From JABDJL01 sp963664065 (lineage in GTDB: Bacteria > Pseudomonadota > Gammaproteobacteria > Xanthomonadales > SZUA-36): a stretch of DNA of 64,000 nt. The notes beneath the pieces were generated by a model. That model was not told where the DNA came from, did no database searches, and worked only from the letters and a program-made list of their open reading frames with translations. Shown here piece by piece: positions 61,899 to 64,000 of this stretch. The DNA lies in NCBI GenBank assembly GCA_963664065.1, contig OY760942.1:558001-622000 (forward strand), in the 5' to 3' direction. A program made the translations under genes and the position numbers. Within the stretch, counting starts at the first letter, position 1. Each line of letters starts with the position of its first letter.

Positions 61899-61941
61899 GT
61901 AGGAGCGAGGATCTTTGTGGGAGCGATCACCGATCGCGAAG
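61899..61941. repeat. REP-like palindromes (one partial, one complete)
   Basis: GTAGGAGCGAGGATC (61899) followed directly by GTGGGAGCGATCACCGATCG(CGAAG) at 61917-61941. The complete copy has arms CGATC/GATCG. Confidence 0.8.
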
Positions 61942-61998
61942 CTTTTTAAGCCTTTTTTCCCCAACCTTGCCGCCTGTCGACTATGCTTATAGATACCT

Positions 61999-63429
61999 AT
62001 GATCTTCCGTGTATCACAACTGCTGCGCGTCGCACTACCGATACTGCTGTTATTGCTGATCCCCGGCATCCACCTGCGCGTCGCACTACCGATACTGCTG
62101 TTATTGCTGATCCCCGGCATCCAGCAGGCTGACAACGGGGAGACCCGTTTCGTCGAGGTACTGGAAATCGACGGCGCCATTGGACCAGGTGTTGGCGATT
62201 TCCTGATAGAGGCAATTGAAGAAGCCAACCGGGCAACTCCGGCCCCGGAATTGATCGTTATAACAATGAACACACCCGGTGGCCTGGCGACCACCTTGCG
62301 GGATATCAATCTCGCCTTGCTGGCATCCGATATACCGGTTGCCTGCATGGTTTATCCGCCGGGTGCGCGCGCAGCGAGTGCCGGCACCTACATACTCTAT
62401 GCCTGCCACGTGGCGGCCATGGCCCCGGCCACCACCCTGGGAGCGGCGACACCCGTGCAGATCGGTGCACCCACGCCCGCAAGCAGGGAAGACGAAGAAC
62501 AAGCCAAGACGCCTTCGGCGATGGAGAAAAAGATCCTCAATGATTCAATCGCCTATATCCGCAGCCTGGCTCAATTGCGCGGCAGAAATGAGGAATGGGC
62601 CGAACTCGCGGTACGCGAAGCCGCCACCCTGACCGCCGAGGAGGCGCTGGCGGAAAACGTGATTAATTACGTTGCCGACACACCTGCCGAGTTGGTGGCA
62701 GCGATGGACGGGATCACACTCGAGGCGAACGGCGTTGAAATCACCCTGGATACGGCCAACGCGGTGTTGCAGACACGCCAGCCTGACTGGCGCAACCGCT
62801 TTATCACCGCCATCACCGACCCGAACATCGCCTACATCCTGCTGTTGCTGGGCATTTACGGCCTGGTGCTGGAATTTTACAACCCGGGGATCGGCATCGG
62901 CGGCGTGGTGGGCGGCATCTGCCTGCTGGTGGCGCTTTATGCCCTGAATATGATGCCGGTAAGTTTCATTGGCGCCGCCTTGCTGATTCTCGGTGTCCTG
63001 CTGTTAGCGGCCGAGGCGATGATGCCCAGTTTCGGCATCCTTGGTTTTGGTGGACTGGTGGCCTTTGTGCTGGGCTCGATATTCCTGATCGACACGGAAT
63101 TCAAGCCATACCGTATTGCCATGCCCCTGATTATCGCGGTTACTGTCGGCTCGGCCCTATTCCTGAGTGTGGGCCTGGGCATGATCTGGCGCGGGCGCCG
63201 CAAGCCGGTGGTCAGCGGCCGGGAGGCCATAATTGGTGCACAAGTGGAGGTGCTGGAGGACTTCGAGGTCGATGGCGAGGTACTACTGGCGGGTGAACAT
63301 TGGCATGCACAATCAACAGAGCCTCTGAAACGCGGACAAGGCGCGGTGGTCACATCCATCGAGGGTTTGTTACTCAGAGTGCGGCCGGAAGCTGAAAAGG
63401 AGAAAGATGATGGAAGCGATATTCGGTAG
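61999..63429 (+). CDS. Long NfeD: membrane-bound ClpP-class serine protease
   Basis: 476 residues. The signal/first helix is duplicated (see the 51-bp repeat). The ClpP-like protease domain has VLEIDGAIGPGVGDFLIEAI, VITMNTPGGLATTLRDI, YPPGARAASAGTYILYACHVAAMAP (catalytic Ser in the AASAG motif) and a Lys further on (EKKILNDSIAYI). Four to five transmembrane helices follow (about 270-400), and then a C-terminal OB-fold NfeD domain (GREAIIGAQVEVLEDFEVDG...GLLLRVRPE). Long NfeD proteases cleave hydrophobic C-termini of partner stomatins in archaea. The slipin gene overlaps by 23 bp, so the two are coupled. Confidence 0.93.
   Translation: MIFRVSQLLRVALPILLLLLIPGIHLRVALPILLLLLIPGIQQADNGETRFVEVLEIDGAIGPGVGDFLIEAIEEANRATPAPELIVITMNTPGGLATTLRDINLALLASDIPVACMVYPPGARAASAGTYILYACHVAAMAPATTLGAATPVQIGAPTPASREDEEQAKTPSAMEKKILNDSIAYIRSLAQLRGRNEEWAELAVREAATLTAEEALAENVINYVADTPAELVAAMDGITLEANGVEITLDTANAVLQTRQPDWRNRFITAITDPNIAYILLLLGIYGLVLEFYNPGIGIGGVVGGICLLVALYALNMMPVSFIGAALLILGVLLLAAEAMMPSFGILGFGGLVAFVLGSIFLIDTEFKPYRIAMPLIIAVTVGSALFLSVGLGMIWRGRRKPVVSGREAIIGAQVEVLEDFEVDGEVLLAGEHWHAQSTEPLKRGQGAVVTSIEGLLLRVRPEAEKEKDDGSDIR
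62023..62124 (+). repeat. 51-bp tandem duplication in the NfeD signal region
   Basis: Two adjacent copies (62023-62073 and 62074-62124) identical over the first 50 bases. Each encodes LRVALPILLLLLIPGI plus one residue (His, then Gln). It keeps the frame and doubles the hydrophobic leader. Confidence 0.95.
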
Positions 63430-64000
63430 CGGTTACATTTTCACCGGGGTTCTGACATTCATTGTAATAGCTTTCCTGTTGCGCATGTTCCGCGTGTTAA
63501 GGGAATATGAACGCGGTGTGATCTTCCTGCTGGGAAGGTTTTACAAGGTGAAAGGCCCGGGCCTGGTCATCGTCGTGCCGGTTTTCCAGCAAATGGTGCG
63601 GGTGGGATTACGCACCGTGGTGATGGACGTACCCACGCAGGATGTGATTACCCGGGATAACGTATCGGTGCAGGTCAACGCGGTGATTTATTTCCGCGTG
63701 GTGGATGCGCAAAAAGCCATCATCGCGGTGGAGAATTTCCTCGAGGCAACCAGCCAGCTGGCGCAAACCACCCTGCGCTCGGTACTGGGCCAGCACGAAC
63801 TGGACGAGCTACTGGCCAGCCGTGAAACGCTGAACGCCGACATACAAACCATCCTTGATGGCCAATCCGATGCCTGGGGTATCAAGGTCTCGAATGTTGA
63901 AATCAAGCACGTGGACCTGAACGAATCAATGATACGCGCCATCGCCCGCCAGGCAGAGGCGGAGCGCTCAAGAAGGGCCAAGGTCATACACGCAACCGGC
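63407..64000 (+). CDS. Slipin (stomatin/SPFH) protein, N-terminal part
   Basis: The 198 residues visible run off the window; ATG 63407 or 63410. An N-terminal hydrophobic helix (GVLTFIVIAFLLRMF) leads to the SPFH domain: REYERGVIFLLGRFYKVKGPG, TQDVITRDNVSVQVNAVIYFRV, TSQLAQTTLRSVLGQHELDE, WGIKVSNVEIKHVDL and the start of the RAIARQAEAERSRRAKV coiled coil. This is the standard partner of long NfeD proteases and overlaps that gene by 23 bp. It is a second SPFH/NfeD pair in the window, and unlike qmcA at 4.2 kb its frame is intact as far as seen. Confidence 0.95.
   Translation, partial: MMEAIFGSGYIFTGVLTFIVIAFLLRMFRVLREYERGVIFLLGRFYKVKGPGLVIVVPVFQQMVRVGLRTVVMDVPTQDVITRDNVSVQVNAVIYFRVVDAQKAIIAVENFLEATSQLAQTTLRSVLGQHELDELLASRETLNADIQTILDGQSDAWGIKVSNVEIKHVDLNESMIRAIARQAEAERSRRAKVIHATG

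Overview
The window is chromosomal DNA from a gammaproteobacterium. The evidence is the order gyrB-recF-dnaN-dnaA / rpmH-rnpA-yidC-mnmE around the replication origin, cmoB (tRNA cmo5U synthesis), glyQ/glyS as separate subunits, and an asnB-thrA-thrB-thrC run. The TPR protein with the 'FFKELKRRNVFKV...ELTPEG' membrane anchor, the DUF5916 outer-membrane protein, the zinc metalloprotease, the M28 peptidase and the IPTL-CTERM-like surface protein point to an aquatic, protein-degrading heterotroph, possibly near Woeseiales/Xanthomonadales. That placement is inference.

Layout. 1-5.5 kb: the end of a LOG-family gene, a frameshifted intradiol dioxygenase, an apparently intact IS3-family element that has decapitated a MAPEG gene, cmoB, and a QmcA/NfeD membrane pair whose SPFH gene is frameshifted. 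5.6-20 kb: glyQ-glyS and a catalytically dead GmhB-like protein, then the origin core (gyrB, recF, dnaN, dnaA leftward; rpmH, rnpA, yidC, mnmE rightward) with three DnaA boxes and a hairpin in the rpmH leader. 20-27 kb: a PhnA-like zinc protein, succinate-semialdehyde dehydrogenase, a palindromic repeat cluster, a class V aminotransferase, a TPR protein and a broken M20 peptidase. 27-32 kb: a translationally coupled three-gene 2-oxoacid oxidoreductase operon (flavoprotein/ferredoxin, alpha-gamma, beta). 32-43 kb: amidohydrolase, DUF5916 protein, then asnB-thrABC, which routes aspartate to asparagine and threonine. 43-64 kb: small membrane and ACT proteins, a broken cyclophilin, ArfB, M28 peptidase, YeiH exporter, 2OG oxygenases, zinc metalloprotease, Tat-type amidohydrolase, MFS carrier, a doubly frameshifted FMN lactate dehydrogenase, GcvR-like regulator, surface LRR protein, a lipoprotein gene with an internal stop, and a second NfeD/slipin pair that runs off the end.

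Two signals run through the window. First, eight genes carry a lesion in otherwise well-conserved reading frames: single-base frameshifts (dioxygenase, qmcA, cyclophilin, lactate dehydrogenase twice), in-frame stops (recF TAA, M20 peptidase TAG, lipoprotein TAA) and one 5' truncation (MAPEG). This is either real gene decay or a draft-quality assembly, and read data would decide. Second, a dispersed palindrome family (GTGGGAGCGA...TCGCGAA) sits in many intergenic gaps with co-varying stem arms.

I found no rRNA, tRNA, CRISPR array, prophage or recognisable defence island, and I do not see a clear new multi-gene system. The best leads are the dead HAD protein in the glyQS operon, the recF nonsense codon, the covarying palindromes and the orphan leftward terminator near 48.07 kb.
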